This document shows, piece after piece, positions 50,801 through 61,844 of a stretch of 64,000 bases of DNA (its first letter is position 1; the number at the start of each line of letters is the position of its first letter). Location of the stretch: NCBI GenBank assembly GCA_026545225.1, contig CM048853.1, forward strand, positions 50,269,755 to 50,333,754, in the 5' to 3' direction. The translations under genes were made by a program, and so were the position numbers. Under the pieces are notes generated by a model, which was not told the DNA's origin, searched no databases, and saw only the letters and a list, made by a program, of their open reading frames with translations. This stretch comes from Cornus controversa (taxonomy: Eukaryota; Streptophyta; Magnoliopsida; Cornales; Cornaceae).

Positions 50801-53800
50801 TGCATGCACTAGAAGTTTATTATTTGAATGTATACGTTAAAGTATTGAAGATGTCTATATGACATGAAAATACCTATAGGGTATGACGATGCTTATAAAG
50901 CATGAAGATGCCTATAGGATATGAAGTTATATAAGGTCCATACTCTGGCCAAGAAGGAGAGTAGAAATTTATAATACCTATATAGCTTGAAGTTATCAGA
51001 TAATATCAATGTTTATTATTCTGATGTAGTAGTGTTACATTCATTGGGCTTTAAGCTCACTTTTGTTATATATATGTTTTTCAGGTTCAAGATTTTTTAG
51101 CCATTGCCGAGTCTAGAGTCTTGGGGATTGGATGGAAAATGAGGAAGAGTTAGTGTTTTGTCTAACGTGTAATTATTGTAGATGACTTTCATAGTAAACT
51201 CCTAACTAAATGTTTAGTGATTGCGACTACTTGTAACATAAGCTTGTGGTTTGGTTGTATTTGTAAATTGTTAAACATATACTTTGATGTAGATTAATGT
51301 CAATTATATTTGATATTAATGAAGATGGTTAGATACACTTCAATTGTTCAATTTGTTATATTACGATATAAATTGGGTTGGGGTGTCTCAAAGTTGGTCA
51401 AACAGACCACTTCACCCAGCTGAACCGGTCCAAGGAACCAGCTGGACCGGTCTAACAAGGCTCGGCCAGAGCACTTCAAATGTGCACGTGTGCATTTTGT
51501 TTGTTTTGTGCTTACCTTCTCATTGTGTGCACGTATGCATTTTGTTCAAAGACTACACTGAAGATTTCTTCGTGATCAAGTTACTGGATTGATTTCTTTT
51601 ACAACTATTCGTCGGTGAGGAAGGAGAAGAAGATCATGCTACAAAGGGGACAGAATACTTGCTGAGTGTTCGTGTTCTTCCAGTTACCTTTCTGCAAGGA
51701 TATTGACGTTAGCCGAAAATCTGTAGCAATTGGACGAGGTAGTTGTAATAGTTAGCCTGAGGTGTTCCACATCAAGTTCTTGTCAAAGTGGAGTGGGTGT
51801 GAGTCTGGGATAGAATCTATTATACTTTGCTTCTACGATAGTGGATTTGCTTCTCCAGAGCTACAAAGCCTCACCTGTAGTTTTTTTTCGATCTGAATTT
51901 TTTACGTATATCTGGTGCATTCTTTACTTTACTGTACTTTATTTATTTACTTGCTTTGTAAGATTGCTTTAATTTTAATTGGACTTAAAATTGGATAATC
52001 TGAAAGATTAAGCAAAAAACGAGTAAACCTAATCACCCTCCCTCTAAGTTTTAAATCTAACTTTCACAACCGCTTACGCACCACGCAACTCACAAATATG
52101 ATAATAATAAAATAAAAGGCAACCTTGTTAGGCGAGTTCTAACAAGATTCGTACTATCTGATGCCAAAAAAGAGAGAAGAGAGGGCGCGGGGAGGAGAAA
52201 AGTGTCCTTTACCTGTCCAGCAACAGCTAAACCATCTGCAAGAAGCGATGATGCCATCCAAACCTGTAAGCAAATTTGAAATGCAGCCATAGATGTTGAA
52301 CCCAGCCTTGCAGCCATTGATGCTGCTAAGGTCACACAAAATGTCACTGCTATTACCCTCACTAATAACAGAAAACCTGAGCAACACAAAAAACAAAGTA
52401 AAAAAGAAGGTAATGAGACAAAGTGATACAAATTACAAATTTGCAAGTAAATGAGAGGTTGATATAATTATGATGTAAACAGCAAGCATGAATTAGCTCA
52501 AAAATTAAATTCCAGCTAATACAGAGTTGTGATGAACAGAAGTAAAGATATCAAGGACAGGTTATATTGATGCATATATGGAAAGCACAAAACTTAAATA
52601 AGTGTGAAAAAAGCTAAAGCATAAACACTGTGATATTTGGTTCCATAGACAAATCATGGTCAAGGCCGGCTCAAAACAATGAGGCCTAAGGCGGAAAAAC
52701 ACCATGTAGCCTTTTGATATTTAATTTATTGATATAAAATTATATTAATATATTATTTATAAATCATTCTTCTCGCCTCTTCAGATACAAAATCGCTAGT
52801 TAAATGATTGTATTGAATGTATTTTTAATACTTCTTGTGCATTTGAGTATATAATTAACACAGGTTAATAAAAAAAAAGGTTGTAGGATCATGAAGACTA
52901 GTTTAATGTTTTATGTTCCCGACACTTGGGGCACAAAGGCATGAGGGCATGAAAAATGATAAAAGAGGGAAGGTGTGATTAAATAAAAAAATAAAAGAAA
53001 ATAGGTGGGAGAGAAAAAGATGGGTGTAATAAAGGAGAGATAGGCACGAGAGAAGAAAAAAGTTAGGAGATAAGAAGAGATGAATTAAAAAAAATACAAG
53101 AGAAAAAATAAATAATACGACTACAAAATAATTTAAGTTAAAAGAATAATAGAACCTCGGTGGTAATGAGAGAGGAGTTATAAACGTGAGGAATAATCAG
53201 AAAAGAAAAAGATAAAAGTTAATGCGAGAAGGGAAAGTTTTATCAATTCCCACAATTATTCATTTGATATAGATTCGATAATTAATGACACGTCTGTGTA
53301 ATAATAGAGGAGAAAAAAACGTGAATGAGGAGAGGAGAAGAAAAAGGGAGATGAGATAAGGATGAAAATTAGGAGTTTTAATAGAAAGTGGAATGAATTT
53401 TTTTAAAATGAATTAAATTTTTGGACAAACTATTAAATCTCTACCATTTGTTGGGGCCTAATAATATAAAGAAATAATTTTTTTTAAAAATCTAATAATA
53501 TATAGAAATAAAAAATTAGGAGCCTTCAATTGACTGGGGCCTTAGGCGACCATCTAACTTGCCTAAGGCTCCAGCCGGCACTGATCATCGTATCAAGAAC
53601 TCTTATAAAAATTGACAGTTATATCAAGAATGGACATCAACTTGGATAGTAAGACCACATAAGTCTTTTTCTTTTATTTTTTAATTTTTTATAAGTAGTA
53701 AAATCACACAAGGCAGTTGATGTGAGGATGACGCAAGTGTTTAAAAATATTCCGGAAGAATTGACTGCTAATAGACGTTAGAATTGAGAACTAGCAAAAT

Positions 53801-56800
53801 GAACCTTTGGGTATGAGTATTGGGTGCGGTTGCCTAGCTAAATTCTGTAGGTCACCAACCCGAAAAGAAGTATGTGAGACAAAACATAATAGTGGTGTCA
53901 AATCCACCAGAGGTATGCCGGTGGATTTCTGTAGCATTCACTTTTTATTTCTGTAGCAAAAGATGCACATAGTTCCATGACCACGTTTTTTTGTAAGCAA
54001 TACATATTCTTTGTTCATGCATGATTGAATGATTCAGCTGATATCATTGACTATAATATGCAATTAAGTGGTCCAAATTACTTCCGTACAAAATTACAAA
54101 TAGCACTTTCGGGGAATAAATTAACGGTAAATGATTATTTTTGAACTGAAAGCTATACACCATAATAATTAAAAAGTAACATAAGCTAAATACTCGAGAA
54201 AACTTTGGAAACTGGGGACCTAAATATAAATGAATACTTATTACAGTTAGCTGCGATAAATAAAAAATAATTCACATAGAGCAAACATTAAGCCCCTCTT
54301 ACCGTTTTTAAGAAACCGACTCAACTGCAAATCTTTGATACTAGGAGGTAAGAGATCAACTTCTTTCATCAATTTACACAAGAGGATAACTGAAATCAAG
54401 TATCTGGAAAGAACATTAACCGTGTAAACAAAAGGATAAAAAAAAAAAGTTCACTCAGAAAGTTGGAACATTACAATAGTTAAATAAATTAACTTGGCTT
54501 AAAATAATTAAATAAAATTAACTTATTGACATAAATTAAATTTAAATATGCACTATCAAGTGGATTATTTTCAAAAATAACTTACTGAGCAAGAACATGT
54601 GCAATGGCTGCACCATTGACTCCCAAATGGCAGGCAAATATAAGAATTGGGTCCAAAATGATATTTGTTACATCCCCAACAACTATAGAAAGAAAGACAG
54701 AGGATCAGGAGTTAGTTGAAATGCCAACAGATCTCAACCAAGAAACCAGACAGAATTCCTTTTTTTTTTCTTTTTCTTTTTGATATGTAACAGATGCTAG
54801 CACAAACTATGAGTTCACAATGCATTATTGTAAAAGAACAAGTACAAACACTGACATCGTAATTGGTACTAGCTGTGCAACTTGGGCAGGATGACGGGAC
54901 AGTCAAAGCCCAACCCAACTTCCAACCTCACAAGCTCAACCCGAGCCCAATTTGAGCATATTTTTCTGAATTCGCGTTGAGCTCAGATTAGGTTTGGCTT
55001 GGTCTGGTTAGGTTCGGTTTGATTAGGACATCAAGCTAGTCAAATTAGACTCAAGTCGAGCTTGGATTAGGCTCAAGTTATTAATCAATAAGAAAACATT
55101 ATTACTAACATTAATATGGGTCAGTTTTGGGTTGAGATCAGGTTTCCGACACCTCGATCCAAGTCTAACCTAAATTGAGGTCAGGTCAAAAAATTCAACC
55201 CAAACCCAACCCAAGCAACAAAAAGATCTGTCCAAGTCCGTCCAAAGAACTGATTGAATTGTATTGGGCAGCACAAATTGCATTCCTAATTCTAATAGCC
55301 AGCATTCACAATGTTAACATATATTTTCCTCAGAAACCAGAAATGTTTTCAATTACTTGGAAACCGAAAGATAATATTGAAACTGCATAGTTTTTTATTG
55401 AATGCTCTATCTTATTTTAACTTCTCAATGAGTTCTGTTACTGCTTCAAACTAAAATTTAATTTTAAGACAGCTTATACTTCCGATTATATAAATTTTAC
55501 AAATTAAATTACATAATAGGAGAGATTAGGTATAGCAAGTACTTTTAAATTGTATCACTTTGCTTTTCATTTCCTAGAATATGTGGTTGATCTATAAATT
55601 TCAAAGTCATATCCATAAGTCTACAAGTTTTCAAGTAGATATAATCAATTAAAGCATTTCATTGGACAGTCAATTATGCTCCATTCCATGAGAGGGATGG
55701 TAAATTGGATAGAAGCTTCCATCATCCTTCCTCTTTTCCCTCTCTGGCTTCCTTCTCTCCTAGAATGTAGACTTATTATGGAATTAACAGACTAATTGGT
55801 CCATATTTCCAGTTTCCAATGTGGATGAATGTACAGGCTTCAAATTTCCAAATCCATCATTAGTATAAATATGTCTGCATCTAAATAGGCTTTATAACAT
55901 TTCCGAGAAGTCCATCACAGATTTACAATTTCATATTATTATTATGTTTCTGATACATTTTAGATCTTTGGACTGAAGCAAGAAATGAGTATCATAATGA
56001 TTAGAGAGTTCTCCTTTAAAAGGAAGAGAATTTTGATTATAGAGAGTTTACCAGTTGCATATAAAGGAGTTTTGGTGTCCTTAAATCCTCGAAAGACCCC
56101 TTGCATAGCCAAAGAGAGAAGAACAGCAGGAGCACCAAGTGATCTCAAAGTCAAATACCTCTGCGCTATGGTTAGCATCGGGGAATCCTATTCAACAAAT
56201 AGAAGGTTGTGTTGTTTATTGTTGTCTACAACGGTAACCAATGCCTAATGCAGCAGATAAAGGTATACAGCCATCTCAAATAGAACTCTCTTAATTACCG
56301 TAACAAGCCAGTACAAAAAAGTATCTTGAAGAATGAAGGAGAATTAACATGTTACTGTTTCCAATTTCCAACTCATAATGATCTGAGATGAATAAATAAA
56401 TTTTCATAGTTGTATCTTAACTCAAATGCATTTTACAAATGCACAATGTTATCATACCATGCAAAACACTTCAGAGTAGGGGTGGCAATTCATGTTGGCA
56501 TGCAGTGTTCATGTTGTGTCAAGACATGAGTATCCTATTATATGGGTTGACACGGATATGACACGATTATTACACAGGTAACATGACACAACATGTGTAA
56601 CCCGTTTAATAAATGGGTCAAGACTTGGCACGACACGTTTAATAAAAATTTCATACTATTAGAATCCATATATTGTGTCGGGTAGGGTGGGGCATTACAA
56701 ATGGTGTCAAAGCCAGAGCCCAGCCGGAAGTGTGCCAACGGGGACATTGGGCCTCCAAGGGGGGTGGATTGTGACGACATTTGTGGGCGGGTGCGAAGTA

Positions 56801-59800
56801 CTGGGTGAGTTACCACACTGGCAAGCAACGGGTGTTATGATCCCACTTTGCCTGGAGAAGGTGAAGGTGAACTGCTTACATGTATATTCGCACCCTTCTA
56901 TAACACAATGCGTTTTAAAGTCGTTAACCCATCAAAATTCCGCAGTTAAGCATGCTTATGCGAGAGTAGTACCGGGATGGGTGACCTCTTGGGAAGTATC
57001 TGGTTCAGGGAATCAAAAGCAGACAATATTGTGTCGGGTAGGGTGGGGCGTTACTGAAGTGTTATATGTATGTTCATCACCCTTCTATGACACAACGCGT
57101 TTTAAAGCCGTGATGGTTGTGAACCCATCAGAACTTCGCAGTTAAGCGTGCTTGTGCGAGAGTAGTATCAGGATGGGTGACTTCCTGGGAAGTCTCTGGT
57201 TCAGGAGAGCCAAAAACGGACAATATTGTGTCATATAGGGTGGGGTATTACAAATAGTATCAGAGCCAAAGTTTAGCCAGAAATGTGCCAACGGGGACGT
57301 TGGTCCAAGGGGGGTTGATTGTGATGACCTCTGTGGGCGGATGTAAAGTGAGCGGGAGGGAGATATTGGGCGAATTACCGCATTTGCAGGCTACGGGTGT
57401 CATGATCCCACGTCGCCTGCGGAAGGTGAAGGTGAAGTGCTATATGTATGTTCATCAACCTTCTATGACACAACGCGTTTTAAAGTTGTGATGGTTGTGA
57501 ACTCATCAGAACTCCGTAGTTAAGCGTGCTTGTACGAGAGTAGTACCAGGATGGGTGACCTCTTGGGAAGTCTCTGGTTCGGGGGAGCCAAAAGTTGACA
57601 ATATTGTGTTAGGTAGGGTGTGGCGTTACTCGTTTAGTTAAATGGGTCATTTTTAACACGAACACGACACATTTATACAACACGTTTAGCTAAACAAGTC
57701 ATTTTTAATAGGAACACTACATGTTTAGTTAAACCGGTTAATCGGGTTATAAATGGGTTGGTGGGTCAAACACAAACATGACACATTTAATTATCGTGTC
57801 AACACAATTACGAACCAAACACGATTAAGCCAAACCCAAAAATGAACTTGCCACCCCTACTTCAGAGTACAACAACAAAAATGATTTATGTAGGAGAATG
57901 TATACTCTGCATTGTAGATTAGCGTTTTATCTAATAGAAAATTCATATATACTTGTCAAAAAAAGAAAAAGAATATTCATACATCATTAAAAACATTTCA
58001 GGAAGAATTAAAAAGGGTAAAGCATAAGATTGATGGTGATAGGATTTATCCTTGTATACATATGAAAAACAACAATAAGATTAACCAACACTTCCAAAAC
58101 TGTGGCACTTCTAATAGCAATTGGAGGGGAAATGATAAATTAGAATCTGTTACATGGACTTAGTTGTAACGAGTATGGGTATATGTCCAAGTATCGTACC
58201 CACTCCCCCCCAAATCACAAATCTTATGGCAGAAGGACTTAGCTTGAGAATTGTCCAAAAGTATGATAAGGACATGTGGAAACTTTATACACATTTAAAT
58301 GCATAATATGTTATATAATAGTAAAATGTATGATGCTATTATTATTAAAAAATATATCTAATAATAATATCAATTAAATGGGATGTGGTGAAAAAGGGGA
58401 TTTACTTGTAAACCCTTCTTTGCTATCAAATTTGAGTTTTTCTTCATCCATCACATACATAGAGGATCTAGGAGTCCGATTTGGGTATGTGTGTCAGACA
58501 CATCGCATATCATACCCATGTCATGTCAATGGGAAATGGTAAAGCCCATGAAACATAGAAAAGAGCCAGAAAAATCAAAATTTGGCTATAGCCTGTGATT
58601 ACTGCATTTAGAATTGTAACTATTCACGCGGGGATGGTCAATAATTAAGGAGGAATGAGGGCATAATGTTTGGGAGACAGTATGATCATATTGGAAAGAA
58701 TAAATTTCACATGCGGATACAAGCTTATGGAAGTTCATTTCACAGTTTCTGTTTGAGATACTTCTATAACTTAATAATCATTGTCCAATAGGGCAAGACC
58801 ACATAAACTGTTAGTTTTACCACAATTTTGGCCAATTGGTAAATTATATTCAAGATATACCTGAGCTTGAGAGTAAATGTACACGAAAACTTTTTTTTTT
58901 TCCCCTGGTGAAGTAATATACACAAATAACTTGCATATAGGAAACGTGCACAATGAATAAAAAATTCAAGGACATGCAGTTTAAAGAATACACTTACAGA
59001 TTTCACACCCATGAAACCCAAGATCGGTTTTGCTAGAGATATAAGGAATATGATCTGAAGGAGGCCAAGCACACTGGCAACAACAAGGGCAGTTGATGCT
59101 GAAGGAATATGTCGCCTCTTGCTTTCAAATTTGGCCTTATTTGGATTGCTACTAGTAACAGTTGGAGAGTTGTACGCCGTTGTTTTCAAGTCTGATGAAA
59201 AAATCACCAAGCAACTATTTCATGTTAAAACAATAAATATCATTAAGGGGTTGTAGTTTTCTTGAGGTTTTAGTGGTAGCCAAAGTCCGTAAGTGTATAG
59301 ATATACATAGATAGTTTTCCACAAGGGTTAAAGATGTTATAGATTAAAAAATGATCTTGTACCTTAGTCCTTTGCAAATCACTGTAATCACACAAACACA
59401 AACACAGAGAGAGAGAGTACCTTCTTCTGGCATCAAATTTATCAACTCTTCCATTTTATTGTTTCTGAGTAAACCCTTCTCCAAATTTTCCACTTTTAGT
59501 GCTTCACTTCTAATTCTTCCAACGGAGTCTTCCTCAGCAACAAAAGAAGTTGTAATACTGACAAGTGGAAGTATGGTAACCTTTGAAGCTTGATGGAAAA
59601 TAGCAATAGAAACTCCCACAGCAGCAAGCTCCATCGAACCTACAACATAATGGAAATGATATTAAGGACCTGCATTTTCTAAACAAGCTATTGTTCAAAG
59701 AAATTATAGGTCCCAGAAACCAGTAGCCAGAAAGTTACATCATTGATGTGAAAATGCATATTCGTTAAAATAAAAACAGTATTTTACTCCTACTTTGGCA

Positions 59801-61844
59801 TATAGTTTATTGTTTAAATGAATTCCCAAAAGAAATTCCTATGAGTTAGAACCTTGCAACTAGCCTACACGCTCATCTCTCCAAAGACAAAATGTCTACA
59901 CAACCAAAGTCAAATTTGTCAGCCACAAAGAGATCAAACATTGATGTGAAAATGCATATTTGTTAAAATAAAAACAGTGTTTTACTCCTATTTTGGCATA
60001 TAGTTTATTGTTGAAATGAATTCCCATGAGTTAGAACCTTGAAACTAGCCTACACGCTCATCCCTCGAAAGACAAGATGACTACACAACCAAACTAAGTC
60101 AAATTTGTCAGCCTCAATGAACTAAAAATCTCAGGATTATGTTTGAAATAATATATTTTAGGTTTTTTTTGTTAGTGACTGACTAGTAGGACCCTTAATA
60201 GAGGGGAAAGAGTAGTATTATTTTGTGTCAGCCACATTGAACTAAAAATCTCAGGATTATGTTTGAAATAATATATTTTAGGCTTTTTTGTTAGTGATTG
60301 ACTAGTAGGACCCTTAACAGAGGGGAAAGAGTAGCATTATTTTTTTAGCCATAGTGGATGAGAATGTTGAGATTGTGTTCTCAAATTGGATTTGATATGG
60401 GTTACTCTGTTAAATGAGGTATCCTAGACAGAAAGGTGGATAAAGCTCCATCTCGATTCAGAGGAAAGTAAAGCATTATGTGTGCACTGGAGTGCAGTGG
60501 TACAAAATCATACAGCAGGACAATGGTAAGGTTGCATAAATCTGAAGGGGAATCATGTTGCACTGTTGTGAATTCCCTGTAAAGTGGCAATCCACAGGAA
60601 TACATTTACCCATAGAATTTGATCATGATGGTCTCCTTGTGAGTTGAGCAAATAAAAACCAGGAAAACATTTGAAGCATCTTACTGAAGAAGCAAACTAT
60701 TAAGATGTTTTTTTCTTCCCAAGTAGCAAACTATTAAGATGTGCACTAGCTAAAACCACTAACTGATGAAATGCAAAGGCACTGTCCACTACCAAAGGAA
60801 ACCACATGCAAATTCAGAACGCATCTAGTTCTTCACATTTGGTAAAATACTGATGTCATAAAATGATTTTATGGTACTGTTGAAAGGTAGTTAATTGGCA
60901 AACTCATAAAGACCACAGAATAGTCACTGAGTACATCTAAACCGCACTAAACACAATATGCAAAGTTTGTCACCTTGTTGACCCATGAAGGCAAAGATGT
61001 CTGTTTTCCAAGTTAAAATCTGTGCATAAATTTTCATTTATTTTATCATAAAATTGCATGAATTATGTCAACTTTCTCTTAATCACAGGTCATTTTTGGT
61101 AAATATTATGAACCTAATTATGTGTGAACTTGAGGCGTCAAAGAGTTGAGTGCGTACCAAGAAATATGTAAATACAAGCATAACCATTACAACATGCAGT
61201 TAATCTGAGAATATTTTTAAGTAGAAGCTATTAAACTCATTCAGATAAATAAGTAATATAAAAGCAGACCTAAATGGCCAATGAATGCTGTGTCAATTAG
61301 AGAAGCAATGGGGTCTGCAGCTAAAGCAAGGGCTGCCGGGAATGCAATCTGTAATATCTCCAACCCAAGTGCATCCATCTTGAAAACAAGCCTAACAAAC
61401 ATTTTTTAAAACAAGAATCAGCTCTTAGAAGCATTTAAGTTTCTCTATTATGATTCCTTTTCAACGACAGCAGTCATATAAAGCAAACACAAAGTTCCTA
61501 ACCTATTAATCATAAAAATTGAAGCAAATGCTGCAGAAAAACAAAGCAGTGAGAAATAAACTCAAATGTACCAATCTAAGTTTGTCTGTCCGAAGAGATG
61601 AATCTTATTCTACCAAGTATTACTCAAGAAACAGATGGCTTTCTAATCTAATGGCAGAAGGTTTCCTCAGAAAACCATCAGTATCGTATCTCTTATAATA
61701 TATCAAATTCTTTCCTGTGCCAGTAGAAGAACTCCCATACCTGAAAAAGAAAATAGCAATACTTTACCTAGCATCTTTGAAGAAAATAAAGAGCGGCATT
61801 TTCCATGTTCTCTCAGGGGAAGGCAGATGACCATCCTCAGCCAT
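41883..61844 (-). CDS. MATE efflux transporter, FRD3/DTX42-like (citrate type)
   Basis: Proton-coupled antiporter of the MATE family. Relatives (FRD3, DTX42/MATE1) export citrate for iron loading or aluminium tolerance. Exons on the - strand: 61844-61768, 61391-61270, 59639-59421, 59191-58998, 56187-56052, 54682-54586, 54403-54303, 52376-52213, 43566-43495, 43149-43033, 42941-42846, 42745-42624, 41955-41883. All are GT-AG and in phase; 529 aa, the normal size. Start MAEDGHLPSPERTWKMPL. Conserved blocks are ALAADPIASLIDTAFIGHLG, ELAAVGVSIAIF, SLGAPAVLLSLAMQGVFRGF, NIILDPILIF, FLLLVRVIAVTFCVTLAAS, LLADGLAVAGQAILAASFA and GTGTGPWRFLRG. The long hydrophilic loop at about 103-170, between early membrane spans, is characteristic of this subgroup. 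The coding sequence is intact, but large transposon insertions in introns 4, 7 and 8 stretch the gene to 20 kb. Citrate as substrate is inferred from the clade. Confidence 0.92.
44048..45306 (+). repeat. 5' LTR of the SIRE-like element
   Basis: Begins TGTGACTATG and ends CACA, 1259 bp, in the size range of SIRE LTRs. Its last about 490 bp match 51547-52094, including 'ttctgcaaga.tattgacgtt', 'gtggagtgggtgtgagtc' and the terminal block. Relative to the right LTR it lacks about 52 bp near 44864. The left half has no clear counterpart at the right LTR. Confidence 0.65.
45398..47418 (+). pseudogene. Broken Copia gag
   Basis: Starts MESSMKEDGSNYTFWKFGMK, the usual start of gag of UBN2 type, in one frame to a TGA at 45698-45700. 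It resumes in another frame at 46041-46538 with a CCHC zinc knuckle, CWTCGGKCHTSTQC. A third segment, 46700-46951, is an Lys/Glu/Leu-rich coiled coil. At least two frame changes and several stops separate the pieces. A coiled coil after the knuckle is a feature of SIRE/Maximus gag. The right end is cut by the hAT insertion at 47419. It is non-functional. Confidence 0.75.
47419..48173. mobile_element. Non-autonomous hAT element, 755 bp, inside gag
   Basis: The left end CTAGGAAGCATAGACACGGA and the reverse complement of the right end CTAAGAAGCACGGAAATGGA pair as terminal repeats. Flanks are CTAATAGG on both sides (47411-47418 and 48174-48181), a perfect 8 bp duplication. Sub-terminal regions are rich in 'cggacacg' and 'cgtgtcc' motifs on opposite strands. 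It encodes nothing. Confidence 0.8.
48896..51390 (+). repeat. Possible solo LTR of a gypsy (Tekay/Del-like) element
   Basis: Long AT-rich non-coding stretch, candidate start TGTTGGATTTTGCG and end 'ggttggggtgtctca'. An A/G-rich leader-like tract ('gagaggagactaagcaaagagg') is near 49690. A 'aagctcacttt...tttttcaggttc' segment near 51053-51088 resembles the one near 1985-2015. The 5 bp flanks do not match (gatga, aagtt), so the borders are unproven. It lies between the broken gag and the right LTR and would explain the missing part of that LTR. Confidence 0.3.
51391..52094 (+). repeat. 3' LTR remnant of the SIRE-like element
   Basis: From about 51547 on it is clearly homologous to 44817-45306. 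The upstream 150 bp, with repeated 'accggtc' motifs, does not align to the left LTR, so the 5' half has been lost or replaced. It ends in 'ctcaca' followed by the AATAT duplication. Confidence 0.65.
52661..53583. mobile_element. hAT-type element, 923 bp, in MATE intron 7
   Basis: The left end CAAGGCCGGCT and the reverse complement of the right end CAGTGCCGGCT are terminal repeats, with 'ggccttaggcg'-type motifs inside both. The flanks are ATCATGGT (52653-52660) and ATCATCGT (53584-53591), an 8 bp duplication with one mismatch. The ends resemble the MITE at 2816-3418, so the two may be related families. It is non-coding. Confidence 0.75.
54880..55220. repeat. Degenerate repeat rich in CAACCC/GGGTT motifs, MATE intron 5
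   Basis: Dense 'caacccaa', 'cccgagccc' and 'ggtttgg' type motifs appear on both strands ('cccaacccaactt' near 54908, 'caacccaaacccaaccc' near 55196). They resemble the subterminal motif clusters of hAT MITEs. I cannot define ends or a target duplication. Confidence 0.3.
56926..56998 (+). other. 5S-rRNA-like box 1 of the Cassandra array
   Basis: Closely follows the 3' two-thirds of plant 5S rRNA ('ccgcagttaagc', 'gcgagagtagtacc', 'ggatgggtgacctc'), including the internal Pol III control region. It is not a 5S gene, because the flanks are LTR sequence. Confidence 0.8.
57121..57194 (+). other. 5S-rRNA-like box 2 of the Cassandra array
   Basis: Matches plant 5S rRNA in 'cagttaagcgtgcttg', 'gcgagagtagta' and 'ggatgggtgac'. 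It sits in the truncated middle LTR. Confidence 0.8.
57499..57571 (+). other. 5S-rRNA-like box 3 of the Cassandra array
   Basis: Matches plant 5S rRNA in 'cagaactccg', 'gttaagcgtgcttg', 'agagtagtacca' and 'gatgggtgacctc'. It lies in the rightmost, full-length LTR. Confidence 0.8.
59741..60115. repeat. Two-copy tandem duplication, 198 bp, MATE intron 2
   Basis: 'cattgatgtgaaaatgcata' at 59741 recurs at 59939, and the copies stay similar through 'ggcatatagtttattgtt' and 'agcctacacgctcat' to 'ctacacaacc'. The second copy lacks a short 'aaaagaaattcc' piece. Confidence 0.85.
60107..60350. repeat. Two-copy tandem duplication, 120 bp, MATE intron 2
   Basis: 'tgaactaaaaatctcagg' at 60118 recurs at 60238, and 'gtaggacccttaa.agagg' at about 60187 recurs at about 60307. 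The two copies are nearly identical, so the event is recent. It directly abuts the 198 bp duplication. Confidence 0.85.

Larger units (their letters stand above)
44048..52094 (+). mobile_element. Degenerate SIRE-like Ty1/copia retrotransposon in MATE intron 8
   Basis: Two homologous LTR segments end alike, in 'cgcaactcaca', at 45306 and 52094. The first is followed by 'TGGTATCAAAAC' (45309-45320), a primer-binding site resembling the initiator-Met type. AATAT occurs just before TGTGACTATG (44043-44047) and just after the right end (52095-52099), a perfect 5 bp duplication. The element runs opposite to the MATE gene and fills almost all of the 8.65 kb intron, leaving about 0.6 kb. Only a broken gag remains; I see no integrase, reverse transcriptase or RNase H. 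Later insertions at 47419-48173 and probably 48.9-51.4 kb lie inside it. Confidence 0.75.
56672..57629 (+). mobile_element. Tandem Cassandra (5S-carrying TRIM) array
   Basis: The order is: LTR end fragment (to 56699); primer-binding site and 70 bp internal region (56700-56769); LTR from 56770 to about 57054; a 5'-truncated LTR from about 57055 to 57252; primer-binding site (57255-57266, 'tagtatcagagc') and internal region to 57319; and a full LTR 57320-57629 (310 bp). Three LTR units carry a 5S-rRNA-like box. The alternation of LTR and internal parts indicates unequal recombination between copies rather than one insertion. It encodes no protein. Confidence 0.82.
56477..57859. mobile_element. 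hAT element in MATE intron 4, host of a nested Cassandra array
   Basis: The ends are TAGGGGTGGCAA and its exact inverse TTGCCACCCCTA. The flanks are CTTCAGAG on both sides (56469-56476 and 57860-57867), a perfect 8 bp duplication. Subterminal 'aacacgacac', 'cccgtttaa' and 'aaatgggt' motifs occur on both sides. The original element is roughly 420 bp; the rest is the inserted Cassandra DNA at about 56672-57629. No transposase is present. Confidence 0.85.

Noticed and set aside
56538..57145. 96- and 156-codon frames in MATE intron 4
   Set aside because: They run through Cassandra LTR and 5S-like DNA.
56926..57571. True 5S rRNA genes
   Set aside because: The 5S-like stretches lack the 5' third of 5S rRNA and are embedded in Cassandra LTRs beside primer-binding sites.
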